Positions 32,263 through 40,817 of a DNA stretch of 64,000 nucleotides are shown piece by piece; within the stretch, counting starts at the first letter, position 1, and every line of letters begins with the position of its first letter. Origin of the DNA: Polyangiaceae bacterium (GTDB lineage Bacteria; Myxococcota_A; Polyangia; Polyangiales; Polyangiaceae); assembly GCA_013214025.1 (NCBI GenBank), contig JABSRN010000006.1, positions 1 through 64,000 on the forward strand. The letters are read 5' to 3'. The translations under genes and the position numbers were made by a program. The notes under the pieces are model-generated. The model was not told the DNA's origin. It ran no database searches and saw only the letters and a program-made list of their open reading frames with translations.

Positions 32263-33666
32263 GTGCGTAGCGTTCATCTTGGTCCCACCGGCATTTTCTG
32301 TTGTGCTGGGCTGCTGCTAGCGGCGTGCAATGCGCCCAGCCAACCGACGGAGCCGGGGGCTGCGCTCAGCGTCAGCGCGGCGCCCCTGTTGGCCAGCGCG
32401 GCTCCGCCAGCCGCCCCGGTTCAGGCGCCCAAGCCACCGCCACCGTTCAACGTGCTCTTGCTCACTATCGACAGTCTGCGGGCCGACATGCCTTGGACGA
32501 CCTACGACCGTCCGATCGCTCCTCACATGACCGCTCTAGCGAAACGGTCCACGGTCTACACAAATGCCTACTCGGTCTCGAGTACGACTGCCAAAAGCCT
32601 CCCAGCGCTGCTCACTGGCCGCTACCCTTCGAGCCTGTATCGCTCGGGCTGGTTCTTCGCCGGTTACACCAAGTCCGATGTGTTTTTTCCTGAAATCCTC
32701 CAGGACAAGGGGATCAGAACGATGGCCGGGCAGGCGCATATGTACTTTGGCCGCGGTAAAAACCTCGACCAGGGCTTTGACGAGTGGGAATTGGTGCCTG
32801 GGCTGACCTTCAACGCCCAGACGGACAAACACGTCACTAGCGCGAAGCTGACCGATCTCGCCATCGAGCTGATCAAGAAACCCGAAAACGACGGCAAACA
32901 GTTCTTCGCCTGGTTCCATTACATGGATCCCCACGATGAATACGTGAAGCACGAAGAGTCGCCGGATTTCGGCAAGAACAACCGGGATCGCTACGACTCG
33001 GAAGTTTTCTACACAGATCTACACATCAAGCGACTGCTCGACTTCTGCAAGACACAGCCCTGGTGGGAACAGACAGCCGTCATCATCAGTGCGGATCATG
33101 GCGAGGCCTTCGGCGACCATGACATGTACAAACACGCCTTCGAGGTGTGGGAGGTACTGACTCGCGTTGCCATGATCATCTACGTGCCTGGAGCCAAAGC
33201 CCAAGTTATTGACCAGCGGCGGTCCCATATTGACCTTGCGCCCACCATCCTGGATCTCATGCAGGTCGAAGGCCACCGCGAGACCTTCGTTGGGCAGTCT
33301 CTGCTTGAAGAAATCTACGGGCGGGAAGAGCCCAAGACAAAGGACGTGTTGCTCGATCTACCGGAAGATAGCCACAACCCTCCGAGACAGTCTCTCCTGA
33401 GTGGCGACTACAAGATCACGGCCCACGGCAAGTACAATTTTTTCCTCTACAACTTAAAAGAGGATCCCAACGAAACCAAGAACCTCGCCAAGAAGGAACC
33501 CGAACAGCTGAAACGAATGAAAAAGCTGTTCCAAGAACGCTGGGGAGAGATCGACCAGGTTCGACCCTTTGGTGGCATGAAACTTCGCGGCGGACGAAAA
33601 GCCATGGGCCCGCAATCGCCGCCAAAAAAAGCGCCGAAAGCCGCCGAGACCAGCAACAAACAATAG
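32263..33666 (+). CDS. Sulfatase-fold lipoprotein with Thr in the nucleophile position
   Basis: A 467-residue protein with GTG start and lipobox LAAC, then an Ala/Pro linker. The alkaline-phosphatase-superfamily core has LLLTIDSLRAD (metal Asp, D70), ADHGEAFGDHDMYKHAFEVW (metal Asp/His) and a C-terminal FLYNLKEDPNETKNLA typical of sulfatases. The usual nucleophile block CxPxR...LLTGR is here T109-A-K-S-L-P-A-L-L-T-G-R: Thr replaces Cys/Ser, Lys replaces Pro, Leu replaces Arg. Thr is the nucleophile in the related phospho-transferases LtaS and EptA, so this may be a phosphoglycerol/phosphoethanolamine-type transferase or phosphatase rather than a sulfatase. A Lys-rich, Pro-rich C-terminus follows. 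Confidence 0.88.
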   Translation: MRSVHLGPTGIFCCAGLLLAACNAPSQPTEPGAALSVSAAPLLASAAPPAAPVQAPKPPPPFNVLLLTIDSLRADMPWTTYDRPIAPHMTALAKRSTVYTNAYSVSSTTAKSLPALLTGRYPSSLYRSGWFFAGYTKSDVFFPEILQDKGIRTMAGQAHMYFGRGKNLDQGFDEWELVPGLTFNAQTDKHVTSAKLTDLAIELIKKPENDGKQFFAWFHYMDPHDEYVKHEESPDFGKNNRDRYDSEVFYTDLHIKRLLDFCKTQPWWEQTAVIISADHGEAFGDHDMYKHAFEVWEVLTRVAMIIYVPGAKAQVIDQRRSHIDLAPTILDLMQVEGHRETFVGQSLLEEIYGREEPKTKDVLLDLPEDSHNPPRQSLLSGDYKITAHGKYNFFLYNLKEDPNETKNLAKKEPEQLKRMKKLFQERWGEIDQVRPFGGMKLRGGRKAMGPQSPPKKAPKAAETSNKQ

Positions 33667-33745
33667 CGTTACGCAGCCAAATGTCATCGGCTACTGGCGT
33701 CTCTGGCCAGTTGAATGCTGTCGATGGGCTTACGGGACGGACTCG

Positions 33746-34771
33746 TTATTGCCCGCCCAACAGGCTTTGCACATCGGCAGACACCTGCTCGGCGATGCTG
33801 CGAAGCACCAGCGCGTACCATCGACTGGTTTCAGACCTGGCTAGGAACTCGAATTGCCCGGCGGTCTCGCCGGGGATCCGACGGAGTTCCACGAAGCCTA
33901 CCTTCTTTGTTCCGACGAAATACTCAAGGGTGAATATCGGAGCGCCACTCACCGCCTGAGGCTCTGGAACTTCTACGTAAGACGAGGCGACCAAACGTTG
34001 GATTTTTGCCATCCAGTTGCTCGCGGTTTCATTTTTCCGGTCGGCGCTTCCCAGCGTGGACCAAAATTCCCCTTTGCCTTCGAATCGAATGTACTCAGCG
34101 GTGGCGTCCGAGGCATGCAGTTTGACGCGGGTGACATCCTCCAAGGAAAAGGCGTGCAGTTGGCGTTGGAGCAACCGGGAGTCTCCGCCAATGAGATCGC
34201 GAACCACGCTGCCGTCAATCACATAGACCTGTCCGCTCCCGACATCGGAGACGTAGCGATCCGTACCACCCGGCGTCGAGTCCCCGACACGCAGTGATTG
34301 GCTTTCTCCAGCGATCGTTACGCCGATGGTCCCCTGATCTGAATCGAAACCGAACTCGGCTTTCCGCCCCTCCTCTAACTTCCCTAGAACGCGAAAAGCA
34401 TGGAGCGGCGCCAGCTTGTCGACAAGCGCTGTTGCTTGTTCAACGGCGATGAACGCCCCTGACACTTTCTTTCCGTCGGCGGATGGCGACGGAGTGGACG
34501 TGTGAGGATTCGCAGCCGGCTTGGTAGACTGTTTTTCGAAGCGTCCAACGTAATACGCACCCTCTTCGTCCTGGTGCCGTACCAAACGGACTTGGGCCAC
34601 CTTGCTGACGAAACTAACGGCCTCGACTTGGTCCGCTGTGCCCTCCCAAATCTTTCCCGCAATGCCCCGTGCGCTGTCATCGGCAGCTTCCGTCGTCCAG
34701 GCTCGATAGGCGACGCTACTGGCCAATAGGAAAATGCCCAGATGGACGCCAACGCTTCGAACTACCATCAT
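33746..34771 (-). CDS. DUF4340-domain protein of the Gld-like ABC operon
   Basis: From the ATG at 34771 the protein has 341 residues; a longer frame is an artefact of the preceding gene. It begins with a transmembrane anchor (VGVHLGIFLLASSVAYRAWT) and continues as a periplasmic beta-rich repeat domain (GKIWEGTADQVEAVSFVS; VRLVRHQDEEGAYYVGRF; VYVIDGSVVRDLIGGDS; FSLEDVTRVKLHASDATAEY). These are marks of DUF4340, usually found beside GldG-like proteins. Its start overlaps the stop of the GldG-like gene by four bases (ATGA), implying coupled translation. It is the last gene of the operon. Confidence 0.85.
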   Translation of the reverse strand: MMVVRSVGVHLGIFLLASSVAYRAWTTEAADDSARGIAGKIWEGTADQVEAVSFVSKVAQVRLVRHQDEEGAYYVGRFEKQSTKPAANPHTSTPSPSADGKKVSGAFIAVEQATALVDKLAPLHAFRVLGKLEEGRKAEFGFDSDQGTIGVTIAGESQSLRVGDSTPGGTDRYVSDVGSGQVYVIDGSVVRDLIGGDSRLLQRQLHAFSLEDVTRVKLHASDATAEYIRFEGKGEFWSTLGSADRKNETASNWMAKIQRLVASSYVEVPEPQAVSGAPIFTLEYFVGTKKVGFVELRRIPGETAGQFEFLARSETSRWYALVLRSIAEQVSADVQSLLGGQ

Positions 34772-36834
34772 GACGCTCCTACCAGGCGGCGTTTGGAACG
34801 GCGACTGAATAGCAGCCCGAGGCCGAGCACCAGTCCCGGAGCGCCGAAAATGATGCCGTAGAACCAATACAGGTCCTTCTGCTTGGTGTGCTCGATACGC
34901 ACATCTTCTTCGCTGGAGAGCACGCCCGCAAAACTCTCTTCCCCGCCCAGCCAGCGAACAGCGTCCATGATCAACAGCTGATTGGCTGTCACGCTCCCAC
35001 ACGCCAAGTCAGAGATTACGTCAGCGTCGGCTAGCACGAACGCTCGCATCCCGGCGCGTCCGGTTGGCTTGTCGACCTTTTTCTCCGAAGCTGGAGATCC
35101 TGCCTTTGACGACTTCGCTGAGACCGCTGCAACCAGACCGAAGGCTTTCTGCTCCTCGCTGGCCTTGTCGAACAGGCGGTCCCCGTTCACATCTCGGAAA
35201 GTCTTCGGAAGCGCTCTGACGGCGAAATCAACCTTCTGCGTGGCTCCCGATGTTTTCTCAAGCGAGCCCGTCCCCGGAAACAAGACCGGCCAACGCGAAG
35301 CGTTCTTACTGAGAGTGGAAACCGCGCTGTGGGAAGAAAAGCGATTGGTAATCAGATTGTTCCGGTCGGAAATATTTCGTCGCCGCGGCACGAAACGCCG
35401 TTCGTTGGCCAACAGGGCGGGTTCGTAGATCAGCCCGACGATGGCGGCGAGCTGCCGCAAGCCTAGGTGAGGGTCGCGTTCAACTTCTGTTTCCGCCACG
35501 TTGGCCGACGACTCCTGAGAGGGCACCGAACTGGGCTCAGCCACCCTTTCAGCCACCGGTGATACCACGGCAACCTCTGGTGTCAGTGCTGCCTGGACAA
35601 CGTCCGCGACCGATGCTGTGCCATCGGAATCCAGAGCCAACAGGAGCTGTCCTCCCCCATCGGCATATCGTTGCAAGCTCGCCAGCTCCTCGACGAGGAA
35701 CTGTGAAGTCGGTCCGAGTACCATTACGATACCCGCATCGTCGGGCACCTCCGTCGCCAAACCATTGGAAAGCCCCAACCTCTTCACGACGTAGTTTTGC
35801 TTTTGAACTAGCTTCTTCAGGATGTTTGCGCTGCGACCGCGCGACAAGCCTTCGCCCTTGGCATCGTCGTTCAACTCACCGTGCCCCACGGTGAGGTACA
35901 CGGAACGCTTCTTTCTCACCAACTTCAGTAGCTTTTCCTGAACATCTCGGTCCAAGTTTTTCAGCTTTAACTTCGCTTCCGGAAACTTGGTCCCCACAGA
36001 CAAAGACTCCAGGCCATCCCCTCGTTGAAATACGATGCGGCCGTCGCTCACGACCTTCAGTTCCTTGGCCAACGTGGGCCGCAAGTAGCGATCAGTGATC
36101 GTGACCTCCGCTGTCGTACCTGTCTTGAGCTGCGTCAGGTAGGCTCGAACCTCGGAGCGTGCATCACTGGCAGTCGGAAAAAACGCCGTAATCTTTACAG
36201 GTTCTTGGAAACTGCGAAGGACATTGCGTGTCGCCTCGCTCGGCGCAGACGTCTTAAAGTACGAGTAATCAGCCTGTATCCCGGCGTCGGATGCCGCGTA
36301 CACGAACAGTGAACAATAGGCGGCTGCCAAGGCCAAGCTCATGCCGCTCGTGGCGGCCGCGAGCACACGCCGGCTCTCTGGTTTCGGCGCTCGTCGCATC
36401 GGGTGCAAGGCGAATTCAGCGAACAGCATCGACACCACGGCCACCGTGATCAACGTCACCCAGCCTACTGTCAAAATAGTGTCGACGTGATCCCGCGCCG
36501 CCGGATCATCAACGCCGTATCCGAGAATATCCAGCCCCTGTCGGGTCGACGCAAAGTACATGGCAATGGCCAAGAGCCCCGTCACAGATAAAGCACCCAA
36601 GAGCCGCTCAATCGCTGCTAGTTGTCCACCCGCTTGAAATCGGGGAATCAAGCGGGCCACCGACGCCGCTCCAAGAGCAGAAAGCCCCATGCCCGTAAAT
36701 GATCTAGCGAAGCCCTCAGAAGACAAGAGCACCCGTTCGCCGATGAACAACAAGCCCAACCCCCCCAAGTACAGAGGGAATAGCCAAGCTGGAGAGGTGG
36801 CACTATTAGAATGTTCGGCTTGGGTCATTTCCAC
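34768..36834 (-). CDS. GldG-like ABC-transporter auxiliary membrane protein
   Basis: A 688-residue membrane protein. Three hydrophobic segments lie within the first 130 residues, then another near 160-180, and a large extracytoplasmic domain (about 190-600) of the ABC_transp_aux/DUF4350 type (PVKITAFFPTASDARSEVRA; VYLTVGHGELNDD; LLLALDSDGTASVADV). A final hydrophobic segment is at about 655-675 (GIIFGAPGLVLGLGLLFSRR). GldG with GldF and GldA forms an ABC complex needed for gliding in Bacteroidetes; in other phyla it is of unknown role. It overlaps the permease gene by ten bases. Confidence 0.85.
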   Translation of the reverse strand: MEMTQAEHSNSATSPAWLFPLYLGGLGLLFIGERVLLSSEGFARSFTGMGLSALGAASVARLIPRFQAGGQLAAIERLLGALSVTGLLAIAMYFASTRQGLDILGYGVDDPAARDHVDTILTVGWVTLITVAVVSMLFAEFALHPMRRAPKPESRRVLAAATSGMSLALAAAYCSLFVYAASDAGIQADYSYFKTSAPSEATRNVLRSFQEPVKITAFFPTASDARSEVRAYLTQLKTGTTAEVTITDRYLRPTLAKELKVVSDGRIVFQRGDGLESLSVGTKFPEAKLKLKNLDRDVQEKLLKLVRKKRSVYLTVGHGELNDDAKGEGLSRGRSANILKKLVQKQNYVVKRLGLSNGLATEVPDDAGIVMVLGPTSQFLVEELASLQRYADGGGQLLLALDSDGTASVADVVQAALTPEVAVVSPVAERVAEPSSVPSQESSANVAETEVERDPHLGLRQLAAIVGLIYEPALLANERRFVPRRRNISDRNNLITNRFSSHSAVSTLSKNASRWPVLFPGTGSLEKTSGATQKVDFAVRALPKTFRDVNGDRLFDKASEEQKAFGLVAAVSAKSSKAGSPASEKKVDKPTGRAGMRAFVLADADVISDLACGSVTANQLLIMDAVRWLGGEESFAGVLSSEEDVRIEHTKQKDLYWFYGIIFGAPGLVLGLGLLFSRRSKRRLVGAS

Positions 36835-37547
36835 CTCCGCGCCTCAAGAACCTTGGTTGCCCCGAGTAAGAACAGGAACGCGACGGCAAGATAGTAGGCA
36901 ACCCCCTGCAGCTCCAAGATACCCTGCTGGAAGGGCCTGAAGTTCGTGTGATGAAACGCCAAGTTGACGAGAAAGCTATCGAACGGCGGGTCTACCGCCT
37001 TCGCGAGAATCCACTGAAGTATCAGAGCCGCGATGATCCCGCCGCTCACGACTACCGCGACCACCTGGGATTCAGTCAGCGCGGAAGCAAACAACCCGAT
37101 AGCGACACAGGCTGCCCCAATGAGCAAAAGCCCGCCGTAACCCACAGCGATATGTCCCAGGCTCACCTTGCCGTTAACGAAGATCAGCAGCGGCATATAG
37201 ACGGTCAGAGCCGTGAGTGTCGCCACCATGCCGAAGGCGGCGAGGAATTTACCCGCGACAATCTGCGCGTCTGTGACCGGAGCCGTGTTCAGCAGCGTAA
37301 GCGTGCCCGTCTGGCGCTCTTCCGCTACCAGTCGCATGGACAGAAACAAGCTCGCCACCATCACCACGCCGCTACTGGAATAGAAAAACTCGGAGAGCAC
37401 CTCCGACGACAGCAGTTTCTCCGTCAAGCCCTTCCAGTAGAACAGGATCCCAATCACCAACAACGCGCCCGACAAGACAACGGCACCAATGGGCGAACGG
37501 AAATAGGAGCTGGCCTCGCGACGAGCAATGAGTAGCGCCACTCTCAT
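36825..37547 (-). CDS. ABC transporter permease (GldF/ABC-2 type)
   Basis: A 240-residue protein with six hydrophobic segments, beginning ALLIARREASSYFRSPIG and including PIGAVVLSGALLVIGILFYW and ATLTALTVYMPLLIFVNGKV. This is the ABC-2/GldF permease pattern, with the short cytoplasmic EERQTGTLTLLNTAPVTDAQ region typical of CcmB/GldF-like permeases. It partners with the ATP-binding protein upstream (overlap of four bases) and the GldG-like protein downstream. The transported substrate is unknown. Confidence 0.88.
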   Translation of the reverse strand: MRVALLIARREASSYFRSPIGAVVLSGALLVIGILFYWKGLTEKLLSSEVLSEFFYSSSGVVMVASLFLSMRLVAEERQTGTLTLLNTAPVTDAQIVAGKFLAAFGMVATLTALTVYMPLLIFVNGKVSLGHIAVGYGGLLLIGAACVAIGLFASALTESQVVAVVVSGGIIAALILQWILAKAVDPPFDSFLVNLAFHHTNFRPFQQGILELQGVAYYLAVAFLFLLGATKVLEARRWK

Positions 37548-38533
37548 GCTGATGCCTCCTCGCCAGAATCGCCCGGCTCAGACAAAACACCAACCCGAGC
37601 GTCTGTGAGTTCAAGAAACACGCTCTCTAACTCCCGGGCGATACGCACGATGGCTAACAGCCCTCCTCCCGCCTCGACAACGCGTTGACAGATAAGAGCG
37701 CGGCGATCTGTCGCTGTCTTAAGCTTCACTTGCCATTCCCCAGATGTTGATTCTTCAATCACCACATCGGAGACGCCGTCGGTGGCTTCAAGCAGAGAGC
37801 GGAGAGCCGCTAAATCGCTGAGGTCACCGTCGGGACGTATGGTCAATTGAAGGCGGTCCCCAGTATCCGCCTCGGCGGTCAGTTCTTGTTCGCTACCGGA
37901 CGCGATGATCTCCCCGTCTCGGATGATGAAGATGCGGTCACAGGTCTCGCTAATCTCCGATAGAATATGACTGGATACAATCACCGTGTGTTGACCGGCG
38001 AGGCCACGGATCAAGCCGCGCATCTCTTTGATCTGCGCCGGGTCCAAACCCGAAATGGGCTCGTCCAGTATTACCAACTTTGGACGATGCACGATTGCCT
38101 GGGCGATGCCGACCCGCTGTTTGAACCCATGAGATAAGGACGCAATCGGATCGCCGGCGACCGCCACCAAGCCCGTCTGGGCGAGCACGTCGTTCAGCCG
38201 AAGTTCCAAATCCTTGCCACTGACTCCGCGTAGCCGCGCGGCGTATCCGAGATACTCGCGCACGCGCATCTCCCCGTAGAGCGGCGGTGTGTCTGGGAGA
38301 TAACCGATGTTGGCCCGCACGGAATCCGCCGACTCGACGGCGTCGTAGCCCGCAACCTTGACCGTTCCGCTCGAAGCCAACAAATCGCAGGCTAGAATGC
38401 GGAGCGTGGTGGTCTTGCCTGCCCCATTTCGGCCCAACAAGCCGATTACCTCGCCATCGGCGATCGCCAGCGAGATCGGCCCAACCGCGCGCCGCTGCCC
38501 GTAGTATTTGTATAATTCCGAAATCTCGATCAT
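37544..38533 (-). CDS. ABC transporter ATP-binding protein (GldA-like)
   Basis: A 329-residue ATPase. Walker A is GLLGRNGAGKTTTLRIL at about 31-47; the Q-loop is near DTPPLYGEM; the signature motif is LSHGFKQRVG (a divergent LSGGxxQ) before IAQAIVHRPKLVILDEPISG, which contains Walker B; the H-loop is IVSSHILSE. A C-terminal domain of about 100 residues follows, as in GldA/CcmA-type exporters. It is the first gene of the four-gene operon. The substrate and energised process are not identifiable. Confidence 0.92.
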   Translation of the reverse strand: MIEISELYKYYGQRRAVGPISLAIADGEVIGLLGRNGAGKTTTLRILACDLLASSGTVKVAGYDAVESADSVRANIGYLPDTPPLYGEMRVREYLGYAARLRGVSGKDLELRLNDVLAQTGLVAVAGDPIASLSHGFKQRVGIAQAIVHRPKLVILDEPISGLDPAQIKEMRGLIRGLAGQHTVIVSSHILSEISETCDRIFIIRDGEIIASGSEQELTAEADTGDRLQLTIRPDGDLSDLAALRSLLEATDGVSDVVIEESTSGEWQVKLKTATDRRALICQRVVEAGGGLLAIVRIARELESVFLELTDARVGVLSEPGDSGEEASA

Positions 38534-38608
38534 TTCATCGCTTCCTGACTGCGAATTAGCACGAATCTCAGGCGCAAACTGGCAAGCTTGTGGGAATGTT
38601 CAGAGCGG

Positions 38609-39835
38609 ATGGCCCCGACAAATACCCCCACCGGGCCACCGGTGCCGTTCGTGCCGACAGCCATTGAGGAGTTTCTACCGGAGCCGCGCAGCGGCCCGAG
38701 CGATACCGACGACTGGGCAGAAACCCTCCGCAGGCTGGGCCGACTGGCCGGAGCTCGATCCATTGGCGTCACCTCGGCAGCAACGCTCTCGGAAGCCAGC
38801 ACTCCCCTTCAGGCTTGGCTGGCAAACGGTCAGCACGGCCAGATGGAGTACATGGCGCGGGATGCCCCCCGCCGAAGCCACCCCACCGAGCTGTTTCCAG
38901 ATGCTCGAAGCATCATGGCGATAGCGGTCCCCTACGCGCCTCCCCTGACTCAACTGAGACGCTCCGCTGAGACAACAGCCCGCCCCATCGCCGCCTACGC
39001 CCTCGGGACGGATTATCACGTCGCCCTCAAACATAAGCTGCGACGAATCGCCCAGGGGCTCGCGAACTATCGCAAGGAAACGATACGCGCCCGGCTGGCC
39101 GTGGATACGGCGCCTCTGATGGAGCGAGAAGCGGCTCGCCGTGCCGGACTCGGATTCTTTGGGAAGAACACGATGTTGATCACTCCAGGCACTGGAACAT
39201 TCACGCTGCTCGGAGTGATGCTTCTAGATCTGGAATTACCCTCTAGTTCCGCCTCCGCTGGTGACTGCGGCGAATGCCGCGCATGTTTGGATGCCTGCCC
39301 GACTGCCGCCTTCCCCGCCGCCTATCAACTCGATGCCAGGCGCTGTATTTCCTACCTAACGATTGAATATCAGGGGGTCATCCCCGAAAGTCTACGCCCG
39401 AGTATCGGAAGTCGCGTCTACGGCTGCGATGCCTGCCAAACGGTGTGCCCGTACAACCGGACTGCCGACCAGAAGCCCCACGACGAAGAGTTGGCGCCTC
39501 GTCCGCAGACCGATCTGTCCCCCTTGGATTTACTTCAGCTCACCTCTGGTCAGTACCGACGGCTCGTGAAGGGCACTGCGATGCGCCGAGCGAGTCGCCA
39601 GCAGCTAGCGCGTAACGCTGCGATCGTTCTGGGAAACTCCGGCGATCGAAAAAACGTCCCGGCACTAATTGAGAAACTCCACTCCGCGGCCCCGGTGCTG
39701 GTGCGTCAACATGTTGCCTGGGCTCTCGGACGGCTAGGCGGCGAACAAGCGAAGCAAGCCCTCGAAACGACATCTGCAGGCGACGGCGAATTGGCCGAGG
39801 CCATCAAGTCAGCGCTGCTCGCGTTGTCCGACTGA
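38609..39835 (+). CDS. queG: Epoxyqueuosine reductase QueG
   Basis: From the ATG at 38609 the protein has 408 residues (a TTG at 38588 is possible). It reduces epoxyqueuosine to queuosine in tRNA wobble positions using cobalamin and two [4Fe-4S] clusters. Visible are the catalytic-site region AGLGFFGKNTMLI, the first cluster CGECRACLDACPTAAF and the second CDACQTVCPYN, followed by HEAT-like C-terminal helices (NVPALIEKLHSAAPVLVRQH) typical of the family. A 35-residue N-terminal Pro/Thr-rich extension precedes the usual start. It is divergent from the ABC operon. Confidence 0.95.
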   Translation: MAPTNTPTGPPVPFVPTAIEEFLPEPRSGPSDTDDWAETLRRLGRLAGARSIGVTSAATLSEASTPLQAWLANGQHGQMEYMARDAPRRSHPTELFPDARSIMAIAVPYAPPLTQLRRSAETTARPIAAYALGTDYHVALKHKLRRIAQGLANYRKETIRARLAVDTAPLMEREAARRAGLGFFGKNTMLITPGTGTFTLLGVMLLDLELPSSSASAGDCGECRACLDACPTAAFPAAYQLDARRCISYLTIEYQGVIPESLRPSIGSRVYGCDACQTVCPYNRTADQKPHDEELAPRPQTDLSPLDLLQLTSGQYRRLVKGTAMRRASRQQLARNAAIVLGNSGDRKNVPALIEKLHSAAPVLVRQHVAWALGRLGGEQAKQALETTSAGDGELAEAIKSALLALSD

Positions 39836-39895
39836 GATCTTCAAGGTTTGCGCCAATTCCGTTAAAGCAATGCATCAGCTGCCTGAGTCATCCGT

Positions 39896-40774
39896 GTGAG
39901 CCAACTACAACAACCAACATTCGAACGGGTGCGACTCGACACCGGGCTCAGTTCACGCTGGCTTCGGTGGCGAGGAAAAGCAGCCCAGGGCCACACGGTG
40001 GTCCTTCTACACGGCTATCAGGATTTCGGACACACGTGGCAACAGACCGTGAACTGCGGCTTGCTCGGTCAATTTGATCTCGTAGCGCCAGATGCGCGCG
40101 GACACGGTGATTCGGATCATGTCGGTCCGGGCGGCTACTACCACTTCATGGACTACGCCGCGGATCTCCGCTCCATCATCTCGCAACTTGAATTCTCTCG
40201 TCTCAGTCTGGTGGGTCATTCAATGGGCGGTAGTGTCGCTGCGTACTACACGGGTTCCCACCCCGAACAAGTCCATAAGCTCGCACTTATCGAGGGCCTG
40301 GGCCCGCCGACAGATGAGCGCGCTCCGGTTGACCGGGTTCGTAATTGGGTCGGGGACGCCGCCAAACGAAGGACGCAACCCGCCAATCGCTACGAGACAT
40401 TGGACGCTCTCACCGCTCGAGTGGCAAGAGATGACCCGCGATTGCCCGAGGGCAGCGCTCGTTACTACGCAGAGCACTCCTCGCGAGAACTGGCCGGCGG
40501 CGTACGAGAACTCAAGTACGACCCTCTGCTACGGGCCATGGGGCCTCGCCCCTTCCAGTTGGACTACGCCGGGGAATTCTGGGACCGCATCGCCTGCCCG
40601 GTGCTCTATGTTCACGGCCGTGACTCCTGGTACAACGGCATCTCGGATCTGGAAGAACGTCTGCTTCGGTTTCGAGATTTGCGCCGGGTCACACTCAACA
40701 ACACGGGACACATGATCCAACGAGACGTGCCCGATCAATTGGGTCCTGTACTGACGTCCTTCCTCGCCGACTGA
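39896..40774 (+). CDS. Alpha/beta-fold hydrolase
   Basis: A 292-residue protein with GTG start. It has the canonical fold: HTVVLLHGYQDFGHTW (oxyanion region HGY), LVAPDARGHGDSDH, the nucleophile elbow VGHSMGGSVAAYY (Ser in GHSMG), VLYVHGRDSWYNG (acid) and NTGHMIQRDVPDQL (catalytic His). All triad residues are present. Related enzymes hydrolyse esters, epoxides or C-C bonds; the substrate cannot be told. It lies about 60 bases after queG on the same strand and converges with htpG. Confidence 0.92.
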   Translation: MSQLQQPTFERVRLDTGLSSRWLRWRGKAAQGHTVVLLHGYQDFGHTWQQTVNCGLLGQFDLVAPDARGHGDSDHVGPGGYYHFMDYAADLRSIISQLEFSRLSLVGHSMGGSVAAYYTGSHPEQVHKLALIEGLGPPTDERAPVDRVRNWVGDAAKRRTQPANRYETLDALTARVARDDPRLPEGSARYYAEHSSRELAGGVRELKYDPLLRAMGPRPFQLDYAGEFWDRIACPVLYVHGRDSWYNGISDLEERLLRFRDLRRVTLNNTGHMIQRDVPDQLGPVLTSFLAD

Positions 40775-40817
40775 GCGCCACTTGCTTTGGGCGCCGGTCT
40801 AGGCGCTGGACAGATTG

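Noticed and set aside
3272-33666. Functional pairing of the SUMF1 lipoprotein (3272) with the sulfatase-fold protein (32263)
   Set aside because: The SUMF1 protein lacks the catalytic cysteines and the sulfatase-fold protein lacks the Cys/Ser to be modified, and the genes are almost 30 kb apart.
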